56,254 nt of DNA from Roseomonas sp. KE0001 (GCF_016107285.1 NZ_RCVQ01000015.1:1-56254), one strand, 5' to 3'. Counted from the first letter of the stretch, positions 30,505-39,272 are shown. Program-made: numbers and translations. Notes: generated from the letters alone by a model not told the origin.

Positions 30505-31008
30505 ATGGGACAACGTGGGGGCGTGTGGGCGCAGCGAAGACTGGTGCTCACCGCCATCATTGCCCTCTTCTCTGCGGCAGGCGGCGCTGTCTGGCTCGCA
30601 TGGCATAGCCGGTGCGGCTTGGCGCCAGACACGATCAATCCGGGCGATCCAGTGCAGGTTGCGCTGGGCCGCCGCGTCTAAGCTGAACAGTGTGCGCAGT
30701 GTCACGGCACGAAGCTCGAGGGCCAGCCGAACTGGCGGTCGCGCAGGCCCGATGGAAGACTGCCTGCGCCGCCCCGCGACGTTTCGGGACACACTTGGCA
30801 ACACGGGGACGCGGTGCTGTTCCGGATCACCCGGGAGGGTACCTCGGCAGTTGTCGGAGGCGGCTACGAGAGCGACATGCCGGGCTTCCGAGGTGTCCTG
30901 TCAGACGCCGACATCCGGGCAGCGCTCGCTTTCATCAAGAGCACCTGGTCTGATCGCGAGCGCGGCTTGCAAGAACGCCAGAGCCACCTCGAAAGGCAGC
31001 CGCCGTGA
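30505..31008 (+). pseudogene. Cytochrome c family protein with a nonsense codon
   Basis: From ATG 30505 the frame has an N-terminal membrane anchor (RRLVLTAIIALFSAAGG), then GDPVQVALGRRV, a TAA at 30679-30681, and in the same frame AEQCAQCHGTKLEGQPNW with the haem motif CAQCH. Met ligands (ESDMPGF) and the C-terminal helix SDADIRAALAFIKSTW follow. The TAA sits where related proteins have Tyr (VYAEQC), so a single change broke the gene. The rest has no frameshift. Confidence 0.8.
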
Positions 31009-31503
31009 CAACCTGACCAAGGCTCCGGGAGGCTGACCGACAGCTCTGGATGCTTCCAATGACGATTTCCCCGGATGTGCGCCAGGGGATGTGTCCCGGC
31101 GCGGAGCGCCTCTGCCGTGCTTAGGGTTGACCGGGTGCCGCCAGTGCGCCACGGCATGCGGGAGGCTCGGGATCGAGGACGGGCATCCAGAGAGGCGCCG
31201 ATGTTCGGCAACTGTTCACTCGCCCACCTTTAGAATTCCTGCATGGACGGGGCTGACCCGGTCGCTGTGGGGAAATGCATCAAGGAGTTGACTGGACCGG
31301 TGCGGCTACATCCTACCGGTCCAGGATGGAACGCCGTCTCGACCGCGCACCAGAAACAAGTGGCACGTTAGGAAGGCACACCATCCTGAAATATTTTGTC
31401 ATACTTGAGCAATCTAGCGTTCTTAATTGAGCGCTAGCTCATCTCCATGACCTGCGCGGGGGCGGACTTGGTCCGCTGGCTCGTCAGGTATCACATGGGG
31501 TGA
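31009..31503. other. Intergenic region before the copper island
   Basis: About 500 bases without a supported gene. It holds a 10-base inverted repeat (listed next) and an AT-rich stretch (31380-31435) with CTAGCG/CGCTAG arms at 31414-31437, which may be the promoter region of the cupredoxin gene. No copper box could be assigned. Confidence 0.4.
31292..31324. repeat. 10-bp inverted repeat
   Basis: CTGGACCGGT (31292-31301) and ACCGGTCCAG (31315-31324) are perfect complements with a 13-base loop, next to TTGACT. It could be an operator, a terminator without U-run, or an end of a lost mobile element. Confidence 0.45.
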
Positions 31504-31508
31504 GATGA

Positions 31509-32075
31509 ATGGGTTTCCGCACCAGTCTGGCGACTGCAGCACTGATGGCTCTGGGCGTCGCCGCAATCAACGTGTCCCCCGCCGTGGCGGACTCCGCCTA
31601 CCAAGCTTTCGGTACTCGCGGCCGCGCCCAAGACGTCAAGCGCACCATTGATGTCGTCATGCGGGACAACTCATACCAGCCGCAGCGCATTCAGGTTCGG
31701 GCGGGCGAAACTGTGCGCTTCCGCATCCGGAATGCCGGTGAGCTTCTGCACGAGTTCAACATCGGCACTGCAGCGATGCATCAGCAGCATCAGCGTGAAA
31801 TGCAGGCCATGTTCGAGAGCGGGATGATGACCGCGACCAGCATGGCGCCCATGGCAAACATGGATCATTCGAAGATGCCGAACATGGATCATTCGAACAT
31901 GGGGCACGGCAATATGCCGATGCGCCATGACGACCCGAACGCCCTTCTGGTTGAGCCCGGCAAGACAGGCGAGATGATCTTCAAGTTCACCAAGGCCGCC
32001 ACCCTGGAGTTCGCCTGTAACATCCCGGGCCACTACGAGTCCGGCATGGTGGGCAAGGTGGACTTCGCACGCTGA
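31509..32075 (+). CDS. Cupredoxin with Met/His-rich insert
   Basis: A 188-residue exported protein (signal peptide to about residue 28; ATG 31505 is out of frame, so ATG 31509 is used). The cupredoxin ligands are His81 (LLHEFNIG), Cys170, His175 and Met180 (FACNIPGHYESGM). Between the first His and the Cys, residues 88-140 form an insert rich in Met and His (MANMDHSKMPNMDHSNMGHGNM) that may bind several Cu(I) or Ag(I) ions. It resembles CopI/CopK-linked cupredoxins that carry periplasmic copper. It lies 43 bases before copA and is probably in the same operon. Confidence 0.88.
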   Translation: MGFRTSLATAALMALGVAAINVSPAVADSAYQAFGTRGRAQDVKRTIDVVMRDNSYQPQRIQVRAGETVRFRIRNAGELLHEFNIGTAAMHQQHQREMQAMFESGMMTATSMAPMANMDHSKMPNMDHSNMGHGNMPMRHDDPNALLVEPGKTGEMIFKFTKAATLEFACNIPGHYESGMVGKVDFAR

Positions 32076-32117
32076 ACCTGGACAAGGCCTCGGCTGGCCG
32101 CCTGGAGTGAGAAGAGA

Positions 32118-34076
32118 GTGATGCACGACAGAACCTTGAGCAGGCGGCAGGCGCTGGGCCTTGGCGTGGCTGCCATGGCGTTCCCGGCCGCGCGCGGCGC
32201 CCTGGCGCAGCCCGCCGTCGGGCGGGCGATGCCGCGCGAGTTCAACCTGACCCTGTCCCACGTGACGGCCAACATCACCGGGCGCCGCCGCCCGGCCATG
32301 GCCATCAACGGGCAGATCCCCGGCCCCGTCCTGCGCTTCCGCGAGGGTGAGGAGGTGGTGATCAACGTCATCAACCGGCTGCGCGAGCACACCTCGATCC
32401 ACTGGCACGGCCTGATCCTGCCGAGCAGCCAGGACGGCGTGCCCGGCATCAGCGACGGCTTCCAGGGTATCGACGCAGGCGGGACGCACCAGTACCGCTT
32501 CCCCCTCGTCCAGGCCGGGACCTACTGGTACCACAGCCACTCGGGCCTGCAGGAGCAGTCCGGGATCTACGGTTCCATCGTCATCGATCCCGCGACGCCG
32601 GAGCCCTTCGGCTACGACCGCGACTACATCATCCAGCTGTCGGACTGGACGGATGAGACGCCGAGCCACGTGATCGCCAACCTCAAGCGCGACCCTGGCT
32701 ACTACAACTATAACAAGCGCACCCTGGCCAGTCTGATCGGCGAGCTCCGCCGCGCACCCGATGCTGCGGCCCGCTCGGCCATCCTCTCTGACCGCATCAT
32801 GTGGGGCGACATGCGGATGGACCCGACCGACATCGAGGATGTCGGCGGCTACACCTATCTCGTCAACGGCCACCCTCCAGCGCAGAACTTCACCGCGCTG
32901 TTCCGGCCGGGCGAGACGGTGCGCCTGCGCTTCATCAACAGCGGCGCCATGTCGCATTTCGACGTGCGCATCCCCGGGCTCGAGATGACCGTGGTCCAGG
33001 CGCACGGCAACAATGTCCGTCCGGTCACAGTGGACGAGTTCCGCATTGCCCCGGCCGAGACGTTCGACGTCCTTGTGCGCCCCCGTGACGGACGCCAGTA
33101 CCAGGTGCTGGCCGAAACCATGGGCCGCCAGGGCTTTGCGCAGTTCAGCCTGGCCACCCGGGAGGGCTTGCCCGCCCTGCCGCTGCCGCCGCACCGCCCG
33201 CGCCCCGTGTTGACCATGGCCGACATGGGCATGAACTACGGGCCCAGCGGCCTCGACCGCGGAACGCCGATGCCGGAGGTGGACGCCCCGGGCCATGTCG
33301 CGCCGATGGACATGGGCGGGATGGACCATTCCGCCATGCAGATGCCCGCCGGAAGTGCCCAGGGCATGCAGGGCGGCTCCATGGGTGGCATGAACCATGG
33401 AAGCATGGCTGGCATGGACCACTCCTCCATGCCCGGGATGGACCACTCGGGCATGGCCGGGATGAACCACGGTACCATGGGCAGCATGCCGGGCATGGAC
33501 CACGGCAACATGCCCGGCATGAATCATGGCGCGGCGGGCGCCGGTGCCATGACCGGAATGGATCACGGCGCCATGGGCCATGGCGGCATGGCGATGCCGG
33601 ATCCCTTGGTGAACGATGTGGGTGCGCCGCCAGGCGCCCGCGTGCTGTCCTACCGCGACCTGCGCGCCGCCCAGCCGCTCTACCCGGTGCGGGAGCCGAC
33701 CCGCATCATCGAAATTCGGCTAACCGGCAACATGGAGCGGTATTTCTGGTCCATCAACGGCAACAGCTTCAGCCAAGCGCAGCCGATCCAACTGTACCTC
33801 GGGGAGCGGGTTCGTTTCCGGTTCGTCAACGAGACGATGATGGCCCACCCCATGCACATCCATGGCATGTGGATGATCCCGCAGGTCGGCAATGGGGCGG
33901 AGAATCCGCTGCTGCACACGGTGAATATCAAGCCGGGGTCAACCTTGGACATTGATATGGAGGTCGATGCGCCCGGAGGGTGGGCCTTCCACTGCCACAT
34001 GCTCTACCACATGGAGACTGGCATGATGCGCAAGATCTCCGTCGTGACCTCTCGTCAAACCGCCTCCGCAGGATGA
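32118..34076 (+). CDS. copA: CopA-type multicopper oxidase
   Basis: A 652-residue periplasmic oxidase with a Tat signal (LSRRQALGLG). Copper sites: HWH at 95-97, WYHSH at 137-141, HPMHIHG and HCHMLYHMETGM near the C-terminus give the type 1, 2 and 3 ligands. Residues about 395-490 are a Met/His/Gly-rich linker with repeated MDHSxM-type units. CopA oxidises Cu(I) to Cu(II) in the periplasm and can sequester copper. The next gene, copB, overlaps by ATGA. This is the core of the plasmid-type cop operon. Confidence 0.95.
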   Translation: MMHDRTLSRRQALGLGVAAMAFPAARGALAQPAVGRAMPREFNLTLSHVTANITGRRRPAMAINGQIPGPVLRFREGEEVVINVINRLREHTSIHWHGLILPSSQDGVPGISDGFQGIDAGGTHQYRFPLVQAGTYWYHSHSGLQEQSGIYGSIVIDPATPEPFGYDRDYIIQLSDWTDETPSHVIANLKRDPGYYNYNKRTLASLIGELRRAPDAAARSAILSDRIMWGDMRMDPTDIEDVGGYTYLVNGHPPAQNFTALFRPGETVRLRFINSGAMSHFDVRIPGLEMTVVQAHGNNVRPVTVDEFRIAPAETFDVLVRPRDGRQYQVLAETMGRQGFAQFSLATREGLPALPLPPHRPRPVLTMADMGMNYGPSGLDRGTPMPEVDAPGHVAPMDMGGMDHSAMQMPAGSAQGMQGGSMGGMNHGSMAGMDHSSMPGMDHSGMAGMNHGTMGSMPGMDHGNMPGMNHGAAGAGAMTGMDHGAMGHGGMAMPDPLVNDVGAPPGARVLSYRDLRAAQPLYPVREPTRIIEIRLTGNMERYFWSINGNSFSQAQPIQLYLGERVRFRFVNETMMAHPMHIHGMWMIPQVGNGAENPLLHTVNIKPGSTLDIDMEVDAPGGWAFHCHMLYHMETGMMRKISVVTSRQTASAG

Positions 34077-34840
34077 AGCACATGCCAGGGATGAACTTCG
34101 AGCGGATCGGGTTGGCTGTGGGGACGGCCATCATGCTGGCTTTCGGGGCTGACACTGCCCGCGCACAGGCGATGCAGCACAGCACCGAGCCGCCCTTCAG
34201 TCATGAGGTTTACACCGGCGCGGTGCTGTTCGAGACCTTAGAGTACGGCTGGGGCCTGGACGGTCCCAACATCGGCCGCTGGGATGGGCAAGCCTGGTAC
34301 GGCGGCGACACGGATCGCGTGTGGTTGAGGACGGAAGGCGAGACCACACGCAGCGGGCGCGTCGAGCAGGCGGAGCTTCAGCTGCTCTACTCGCGTCTGC
34401 TCGGCTACTACTGGGACATACAGGCTGGTGTCCGCTATGATATTCGGCCGCTTCCGAACCGCGCCTATGGCGTCATCGGGCTGCAAGGGTTAGCGCCCGG
34501 GCTGTTTGAGGTCGGCCTTCAGGGCTTCGTCAGCCAGGAGGGGGATCTGTCCGCACGGGCCGAAGTTTCCTACGATGTCTACATCACGCAGCGGCTTGTG
34601 CTCCAGCCGAACGTGGAGGCCAATTTCGCACTTCAAAAGGTCCCGGAACTGGGTGTCGGCAGCGGCATAAATGACGTGGAAGCCGGTTTCCGCCTCCGCT
34701 ACGAGGTCACTCGCGAAGTGGCGCCCTATATTGGGATCAACTACGAACGCAAGATTGGAGATACTGCCCGCTATGCTCGCGAAGAAGGTGAGCAGGTGGG
34801 AGCGTGGAACTTCGTAACCGGCGTCCGGTTGTTCTTCTGA
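34073..34840 (+). CDS. copB: CopB-family outer-membrane copper resistance protein
   Basis: A 255-residue protein starting at ATG 34073, coupled to copA. The short Met/His leader (MKHMPGM) precedes a signal peptide ending DTARAQA. The domain matches CopB: YTGAVLFETLEYGWG, WDGQAWYGGDTDRVWLRTEGE, QLLYSRLLGYYWDIQAGVRYD and the beta-barrel ending FVTGVRLFF with terminal Phe. It lacks the long Met-rich N-terminal repeats seen in some CopB proteins. Its role is copper binding or passage at the outer membrane. Confidence 0.93.
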   Translation: MKHMPGMNFERIGLAVGTAIMLAFGADTARAQAMQHSTEPPFSHEVYTGAVLFETLEYGWGLDGPNIGRWDGQAWYGGDTDRVWLRTEGETTRSGRVEQAELQLLYSRLLGYYWDIQAGVRYDIRPLPNRAYGVIGLQGLAPGLFEVGLQGFVSQEGDLSARAEVSYDVYITQRLVLQPNVEANFALQKVPELGVGSGINDVEAGFRLRYEVTREVAPYIGINYERKIGDTARYAREEGEQVGAWNFVTGVRLFF

Positions 34841-34854
34841 CAAAGGCGTTTGGG

Positions 34855-35304
34855 ATGATCCGCTTCCTCTTGACTGCGATGCTCGCTACTACCAGCCTTT
34901 CCGCTGTTGCGGCGGAACCCGCTGCGACCGTGCGAGAGTTGAACCGTGGCCCTGGGCAGGACGAGACCTTCGCCTATGACCCCGCCATTATCAGAATTCC
35001 TGTCGGCGGCTCCGTCCGCTTTGAGCCCACCGACAAGGGCCACAACGTCACCCCGATCCAATCGCTGTGGCCTGCGGGGTCCCCGCCGGTCACGGTGCCC
35101 TTCAACGCCGAAGGAACGGTGACCTTTGAACGGCCCGGCGTTTACCCCGTGCAGTGCACTCCCCACACGGGATTGGGAATGGTGGCGCTGATCGTGGTGG
35201 GAGATGCCGACCTAGCTGCATTTGCGCCGCGCGTGCCATCGGCTTCCGGCCTCGCGCCTAAGGCCAAGGCCAAATTGAGTGCTTTGGCAGGTGCAGCCGG
35301 TTAG
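34855..35304 (+). CDS. Pseudoazurin-type blue copper protein
   Basis: A 149-residue secreted cupredoxin starting at ATG 34855 (an upstream start at 34804 overlaps copB and lacks a signal). Signal peptide to about residue 20. The type 1 copper ligands are His63 (KGHNV), Cys101, His104 and Met109 (QCTPHTGLGM), the pseudoazurin pattern. It may accept electrons from, or pass copper to, CopA. The downstream regulator gene overlaps its end by up to 26 bases. Confidence 0.9.
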   Translation: MIRFLLTAMLATTSLSAVAAEPAATVRELNRGPGQDETFAYDPAIIRIPVGGSVRFEPTDKGHNVTPIQSLWPAGSPPVTVPFNAEGTVTFERPGVYPVQCTPHTGLGMVALIVVGDADLAAFAPRVPSASGLAPKAKAKLSALAGAAG

Positions 35305-36058
35305 CCCTGCAGGCGAGCGGGAGGGGCGGGGCAACCCGCTGCTTCCCGATGCGCACATCCTCGTTGTCGAAGACGATGGCGAAATGCGCACCCTTATCGC
35401 CAAGTTCCTCCGACAGAACGGCTACCGGGTCACCGGCGCCCGCAATGGCGCCGAGATGTGGGACACCCTGTCGCTATCCTCCGTGGATCTCGTGCTGCTC
35501 GACGTGATGCTGCCAGGCCAGTCGGGGCTCGACCTCTGCCGGGCACTGCGCGCGAAGACAGAGGTTCCCATCATCATGGTGACCGCTCGGGGAGAGGAGG
35601 CGGACCGGGTCGCGGGACTCGAACTGGGTGCCGACGACTACATCCCCAAGCCTTTCAGTCGCCCAGAACTGCTGGCTCGCATTCGGGCCGTGCTGCGGCG
35701 CGCCCAGGCCGGAACAGGGCGTACCGGGGTGACGATGGGAGACCGGATGACCTTCGCCAACTGGGTGCTTGACACCCGGAGGCGGGAACTTACAGCGCCT
35801 GACGGCTCGGCCGTCGACCTGTCGAGTGGCGAGTACGACTTGCTCTTAGCGTTTTGCGAGCACCCACAGCGCGTCTTGTCGCGGGACCAGGTGTTGGACC
35901 TCGCCCGCAACCGGATCTCGGACAGCGTCGACCGCTCGGTGGACGTCATGGTCAGCCGCCTCCGGCGCAAGCTGGAACCGCTCGCTGATAGCCCTTCCAT
36001 AATCAAAACGATTCGCAGCGCTGGTTACATGTTCGTCCCGACCGTTACGCGCGGATGA
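35279..36058 (+). CDS. OmpR-family response regulator (CopR-like)
   Basis: A response regulator of about 250 residues. GTG 35279 is listed; GTG 35291 is in frame and equally possible. Receiver with VVEDD, phosphoacceptor Asp75 (LVLLDVMLPG) and Lys in DDYIPKPF; output winged helix LSSGEYDLLLAFCEHPQRVLSRDQVL. It follows the cop structural genes and is coupled to the kinase by an ATGA overlap, so it is the likely copper-response pair of this island. It is close in sequence to the regulator at 21376-22146. Confidence 0.9.
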   Translation: MLWQVQPVSPAGEREGRGNPLLPDAHILVVEDDGEMRTLIAKFLRQNGYRVTGARNGAEMWDTLSLSSVDLVLLDVMLPGQSGLDLCRALRAKTEVPIIMVTARGEEADRVAGLELGADDYIPKPFSRPELLARIRAVLRRAQAGTGRTGVTMGDRMTFANWVLDTRRRELTAPDGSAVDLSSGEYDLLLAFCEHPQRVLSRDQVLDLARNRISDSVDRSVDVMVSRLRRKLEPLADSPSIIKTIRSAGYMFVPTVTRG

Positions 36059-37290
36059 GGCGGCTGCTACCCAGCACCCTGGCTGGTCGCATCATCCTGG
36101 TGCTGCTGGTCGGCCTGATGGCCTTCCACGTCGGCAGCCTATGGCTGCACCAGACGGGCAGCGACATCCTGCTGGGCCGCACGCAGCAGAAGGTCACCGC
36201 TGAGCGGGTAGCCGCCGCCGCCCGCGCCATCGGCATGGTGCCGCAAGACGCCCGCGAGGCTGTGGCGCAGGCCCTGTCGTCGCCGGGCTTCCAGGTGCGC
36301 TGGCAACCCGGTGGGGCGGCGGGCGCCGTTGCAGCGCAGGATCTTGCCCATACGGACCACCTGGAGGCGGAAGGCACGGTCAACCTGCCGGATGGCAGCC
36401 ACCTCTGGTACCACGCCGACCCGCTGCAAGGGCAGCCGGAGCACGCGACGCTGCTCTCCACCACCGCGATGGCGTTGGGCATCCTGGTGCTGGGCCTGCT
36501 GGTGGTGCGCCTCATCGCGCGGCCGCTGCGGGAGCTCTCCAACGCGGCTGACCGCATCGGCAGGCCGGGGCAGACGGTCACTGTGCCCGAGGAGGGGCCC
36601 CGGGAGGTCCGGCAGGCGGCGCAGGCCTTCAACCGCATGCAGGCGCGCATCGACCGCCTCATCGCCGACCGGACCCAGGCGCTGGCGGCCGTCAGCCACG
36701 ACCTCCGGACCCCCCTGGCGCGGCTGCGGCTGCGCGCGGGCTTCCTGGACGATGCCGAAACGCAGAGGCAGATCGACGCCGACCTCGACGAGATGGACGC
36801 CATGATCGGCTCCACGCTGGCCTACCTGCGGGGCGACGAGGAGCAGGAGGAGGTGCGCTCCGCCGACATCGCGGCGATGCTCCAGACCCTCTGCGGCGAT
36901 GCCGAGGACATGGGCAAGTCGGTGATCTATGAGGGACCACCGCAGGCGCGGCTGCTCTGCCGGGCCATCACCCTGAAGCGCGCCTTCGCCAACATCATCG
37001 ACAACGCGGTGAAGTACGGCAGCTCGGCCCGGGTCACGCTGGCCGACCAGGGGCGGGAGCTCGTGGTCCATGTCGACGACGCCGGGCCCGGGGTGCCGGA
37101 GGAGCAGCTGGAGCGCGTCTTCCAGCCCTTCTACCGCCTCGAGGAGTCCCGCAACCGCGGCACCGGCGGCTCTGGCCTCGGCTTGGCCATCGCCCGTCAG
37201 GCGGTCGGCCGCCATGGCGGATCGGTGACGCTCCAGAACTGTGCGGGCGGCGGCCTGCGCGCCAGCATCCGCTTGCCCAGACCTGCCTAG
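36055..37290 (+). CDS. Sensor histidine kinase (CopS-like)
   Basis: A 411-residue membrane kinase. TM1 at about 11-30 and TM2 at about 137-155 flank a small periplasmic sensor. HAMP follows (ARPLRELSNAADRIGRPG), then the phosphoacceptor His215 (AVSHDLRTPLARLRL), N-box (FANIIDNAVKYG), VDDAGPGVPEEQL and GSGLGLAIARQAV. Paired with the preceding regulator. Copper sensing is inferred from position; no Met/His cluster is obvious in the sensor. Confidence 0.9.
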   Translation: MRRLLPSTLAGRIILVLLVGLMAFHVGSLWLHQTGSDILLGRTQQKVTAERVAAAARAIGMVPQDAREAVAQALSSPGFQVRWQPGGAAGAVAAQDLAHTDHLEAEGTVNLPDGSHLWYHADPLQGQPEHATLLSTTAMALGILVLGLLVVRLIARPLRELSNAADRIGRPGQTVTVPEEGPREVRQAAQAFNRMQARIDRLIADRTQALAAVSHDLRTPLARLRLRAGFLDDAETQRQIDADLDEMDAMIGSTLAYLRGDEEQEEVRSADIAAMLQTLCGDAEDMGKSVIYEGPPQARLLCRAITLKRAFANIIDNAVKYGSSARVTLADQGRELVVHVDDAGPGVPEEQLERVFQPFYRLEESRNRGTGGSGLGLAIARQAVGRHGGSVTLQNCAGGGLRASIRLPRPA

Positions 37291-37300
37291 GAGAATGACG

Positions 37301-37774
37301 ATGTCCCCCTGGAGCACACGCCGGAACCTCACGATTGGCCTGCTCGGTCTGGCCGTGCTCCCCGCCGCCTGCGGCGGCCCGCCCAAGGTGGAAGCCTGGC
37401 GGGACCGCAACTGCGGCTGCTGCGGTGGCTGGGTCGCGCACCTGCGGGCCGAGGGCTTCGAGGTGGACGACAAGGTGGTGGATGCCGTCGGCCCGCACCG
37501 GCAGGCGCTCGGGACTCCTTCCGACCTGATCTCCTGCCACGCGGGGAAGATCGGCCGCTACGCCCTGGAGGGCCATGTTCCCGCAGCCGCCCTCCGGCGG
37601 CTGCTCAAGGAGAACCCCAAGGGCGTTGCCGGGCTCGCGGTGCCCGAGATGCCGCTCGGCGTGCCGGGCATGGAGGTACCGGGAGCGGAGCCCTCGACCT
37701 ATGACGTCGTCGCCTTCGGCCGGAACGGCGCCTGGCGGCCGTGGATGCGCTTCCGCGGACTGGAAGCCGTATGA
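37301..37774 (+). CDS. DUF411 metal-binding protein
   Basis: A 157-residue protein. ATG 37301 is preferred: AGGAG at 37289-37293 is correctly spaced from it and too close to ATG 37295. A lipobox-like LPAAC (Cys24) suggests a lipoprotein. The domain has the DUF411 motif DRNCGCCGGWVAHLRAEGF (Cys38, Cys40, Cys41), plus ISCHAGKIGRYALEGHVP and the MP-x-G-x-PGME tail, all family hallmarks. DUF411 proteins are common in copper clusters and bind Cu through the Cys group. It lies directly after the kinase gene, probably in the same operon. Confidence 0.9.
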   Translation: MSPWSTRRNLTIGLLGLAVLPAACGGPPKVEAWRDRNCGCCGGWVAHLRAEGFEVDDKVVDAVGPHRQALGTPSDLISCHAGKIGRYALEGHVPAAALRRLLKENPKGVAGLAVPEMPLGVPGMEVPGAEPSTYDVVAFGRNGAWRPWMRFRGLEAV

Positions 37775-37812
37775 ACGCGCCCTCCACCGTCCCCGCCTGC
37801 AACATGCCGCCT

Positions 37813-37839
37813 CAAGGCGTGTTGCCACTCCACGCCTTG
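37813..37839. terminator. Hairpin after the DUF411 gene
   Basis: CAAGGCGTG (37813-37821) and CACGCCTTG (37831-37839) form a perfect 9-bp stem with a 9-base loop, without a U-run. It lies between two co-oriented genes and may end or process the cop transcript. Confidence 0.45.
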
Positions 37840-37953
37840 CAGGACGCGCCGGTTACGGCCTTTGACCGCAACCTCGTCGTGCAATGTCGTCACTCTGACC
37901 TGCCGCGGCGGGTCGGGGTGCCTGCCGAACCCCTGCCACCCCAAGGAGGGCAC

Positions 37954-38328
37954 ATGGTCCACACTGCCAAAAAAGCGATTGGCAAGGCCGCGCTGACTGC
38001 AACATTGCTGCTCGGCATCTCCGCGTGCGCGCAGCCCGGAGGCCCCCCGGCGGCGACCCCGACCTCGTCGCAGATGTCCTTGCCGCCCACATCCACGACG
38101 CCACCCGGAACCTCCGCCGCCCAAGGCAGCGTGGGCTCCATGCCCGGTCACAACATGTCCGGCATGCAGGGCCACAACATGGGCGGCATGCAGGGCCACA
38201 ACATGGGCGGCATGAACATGCAGCAGATGATGCAGCACTGTCAGCAGATGCGGGCCCAGGCTCGGCAGGGCACGCTGTCGCCGCAGATGCAACAGATGAT
38301 GCAGCACTGCCAGATGATGAACCATTGA
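37954..38328 (+). CDS. Met/His/Gln-rich small lipoprotein
   Basis: A 124-residue protein from ATG 37954, preceded by AAGGAGGG. Lipobox LLGISAC (Cys25). A Pro/Thr/Ser linker is followed by repeats MxGHNMxGMQ (three copies, about 64-88) and a Gln/Met/His tail with the duplicated unit QQMMQHCQ. Composition suggests Cu(I)/Ag(I) binding at the outer membrane. It has no named family that I recognise. A strong hairpin follows its stop. Confidence 0.65.
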   Translation: MVHTAKKAIGKAALTATLLLGISACAQPGGPPAATPTSSQMSLPPTSTTPPGTSAAQGSVGSMPGHNMSGMQGHNMGGMQGHNMGGMNMQQMMQHCQQMRAQARQGTLSPQMQQMMQHCQMMNH

Positions 38329-38335
38329 CTGACAC

Positions 38336-38361
38336 GGCGGAGCACATAGGCGTGCTCCGCC
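38336..38361 (+). terminator. Hairpin terminator-like element
   Basis: GGCGGAGCAC (38336-38345) pairs perfectly with GTGCTCCGCC (38352-38361) over 10 bp with a 6-base loop, eight bases after the lipoprotein stop. There is no U-run. Confidence 0.55.
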
Positions 38362-38550
38362 AACCTGCAGCGCGCAGATGGCGGTTCTGGAAGCGCCAGC
38401 CGTGATCTCTGAGGCGTTATGCAAGAACTGGAAGTAGGCACAAGAGCGCGTTGTCATTAAATGAAAGACTGGCGCAAAATCGCAGACATAAACGCGCCCT
38501 ATTCTCTTCAGGTGCCGGAAAGAACGGCAAGCCTGATTGAGGAGTTCGCT

Positions 38551-38913
38551 ATGACGCCGCGCAGTAAGTCCGCAATCTTTGCGCTTTCTCTCATTGCTGC
38601 AGTTGGCGGTTCCGCGGCAGCGGCTTACGCCAATGGCCCCATCGAAGTCATTGCACAAGGTGAGAACTTCGCCGTGAAGTATCCACCTGGTCATGACGAG
38701 AACGTCGCGGGTGGGGGACGTGTCGACGTTGCTGGCCGTGGCGAGAACGTGCGGATCCGCTACCTGGATCCCGAGACCGCACATCCGGTCCCTGGCGTGC
38801 CAGTTCCCACAGGCGGCGAGGCGGGCGGTGTCGCCTATATCGCACCTGACCACCACTATGGCCAGCAGACGGCTGCTGTGATGAGTGACCCGCACGTGCG
38901 GCATCACATGTAA
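38551..38913 (+). CDS. Small secreted protein with GEN repeats (paralog)
   Basis: A 120-residue exported protein. ATG 38551 follows GAGGAG and opens a signal peptide ending AAAYA. GEN motifs at 37 and 64 (AQGENFAVKYPPG, GRGENVRIRYLDP) and a worn third copy near 89 (TGGEAGGVAYIAP) repeat the layout of the lipoprotein at 23621-23953, including a shared GGG between the first two. This copy has a His-rich tail (DHHYGQQ, HVRHHM). It lies within the copper island. Unknown family. Confidence 0.65.
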   Translation: MTPRSKSAIFALSLIAAVGGSAAAAYANGPIEVIAQGENFAVKYPPGHDENVAGGGRVDVAGRGENVRIRYLDPETAHPVPGVPVPTGGEAGGVAYIAPDHHYGQQTAAVMSDPHVRHHM

Positions 38914-39011
38914 TCTCGAGGCCATGTTGTGTCCTGGGCGGCATGAGCGCGGTCGGAGCATCCAGCTCCGGCCACACTATGCCGCAGTGGGCGGGATGTC
39001 GCCCTTGAGGT

Positions 39012-39212
39012 TCAGGCTGCCACATGGTTGGGGTAACCGGCGTCTTGGATGGCTGCCGCGACGTCAGCCTGAGACACGAATGAGGTGACGCTCACGCACC
39101 TGTTCTCGAGGTCGGCGCTGAACGCGGCTGAACCGTCCTTCGCCTTGACAGCGCGCTCCACCTTCTTGGCGCAGCCACCGCATTTCATGCCGGGAACTTC
39201 GAAGCGGTACAT
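39012..39212 (-). CDS. CopZ-like copper chaperone (HMA domain)
   Basis: A 66-residue single HMA domain ([22 protein letters not shown]), with the metal site MKCGGC. CopZ-type chaperones carry Cu(I) in the cytosol to P-type ATPases and regulators. GGAGAT precedes the start. It is divergent from the copper ATPase gene, with which it shares a two-way, CueR-type promoter region. A typical partner for that pump. Confidence 0.88.
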   Translation of the reverse strand: MYRFEVPGMKCGGCAKKVERAVKAKDGSAAFSADLENRCVSVTSFVSQADVAAAIQDAGYPNHVAA

Positions 39213-39241
39213 CGTAATCTCCGTTGCGGTCGATCACCTCG

Positions 39242-39272
39242 AAGGTGGGGCTTGCCCCCATGGGAAGGTCAA
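39242..39272 (-). promoter_or_regulatory. CueR-type promoter of copZ
   Basis: Leftward TTGACC (39272-39267), a 19-base spacer beginning TTCCCATGGGGG, and CACCTT (39247-39242). The first half-site (ACCTTCC) is intact; the second is degenerate. The -10 hexamer is the same as at the second copZ promoter (54099-54104). Confidence 0.65.

Noticed and set aside
30403-30804. A minus-strand frame over the cytochrome c region
   Set aside because: The plus strand carries the haem motif and a membrane anchor in one frame; the minus frame has no recognisable domain.
33300-33600. Short DNA repeats resembling a minisatellite
   Set aside because: They are codons of the Met/His-rich linker of the multicopper oxidase, in frame throughout.
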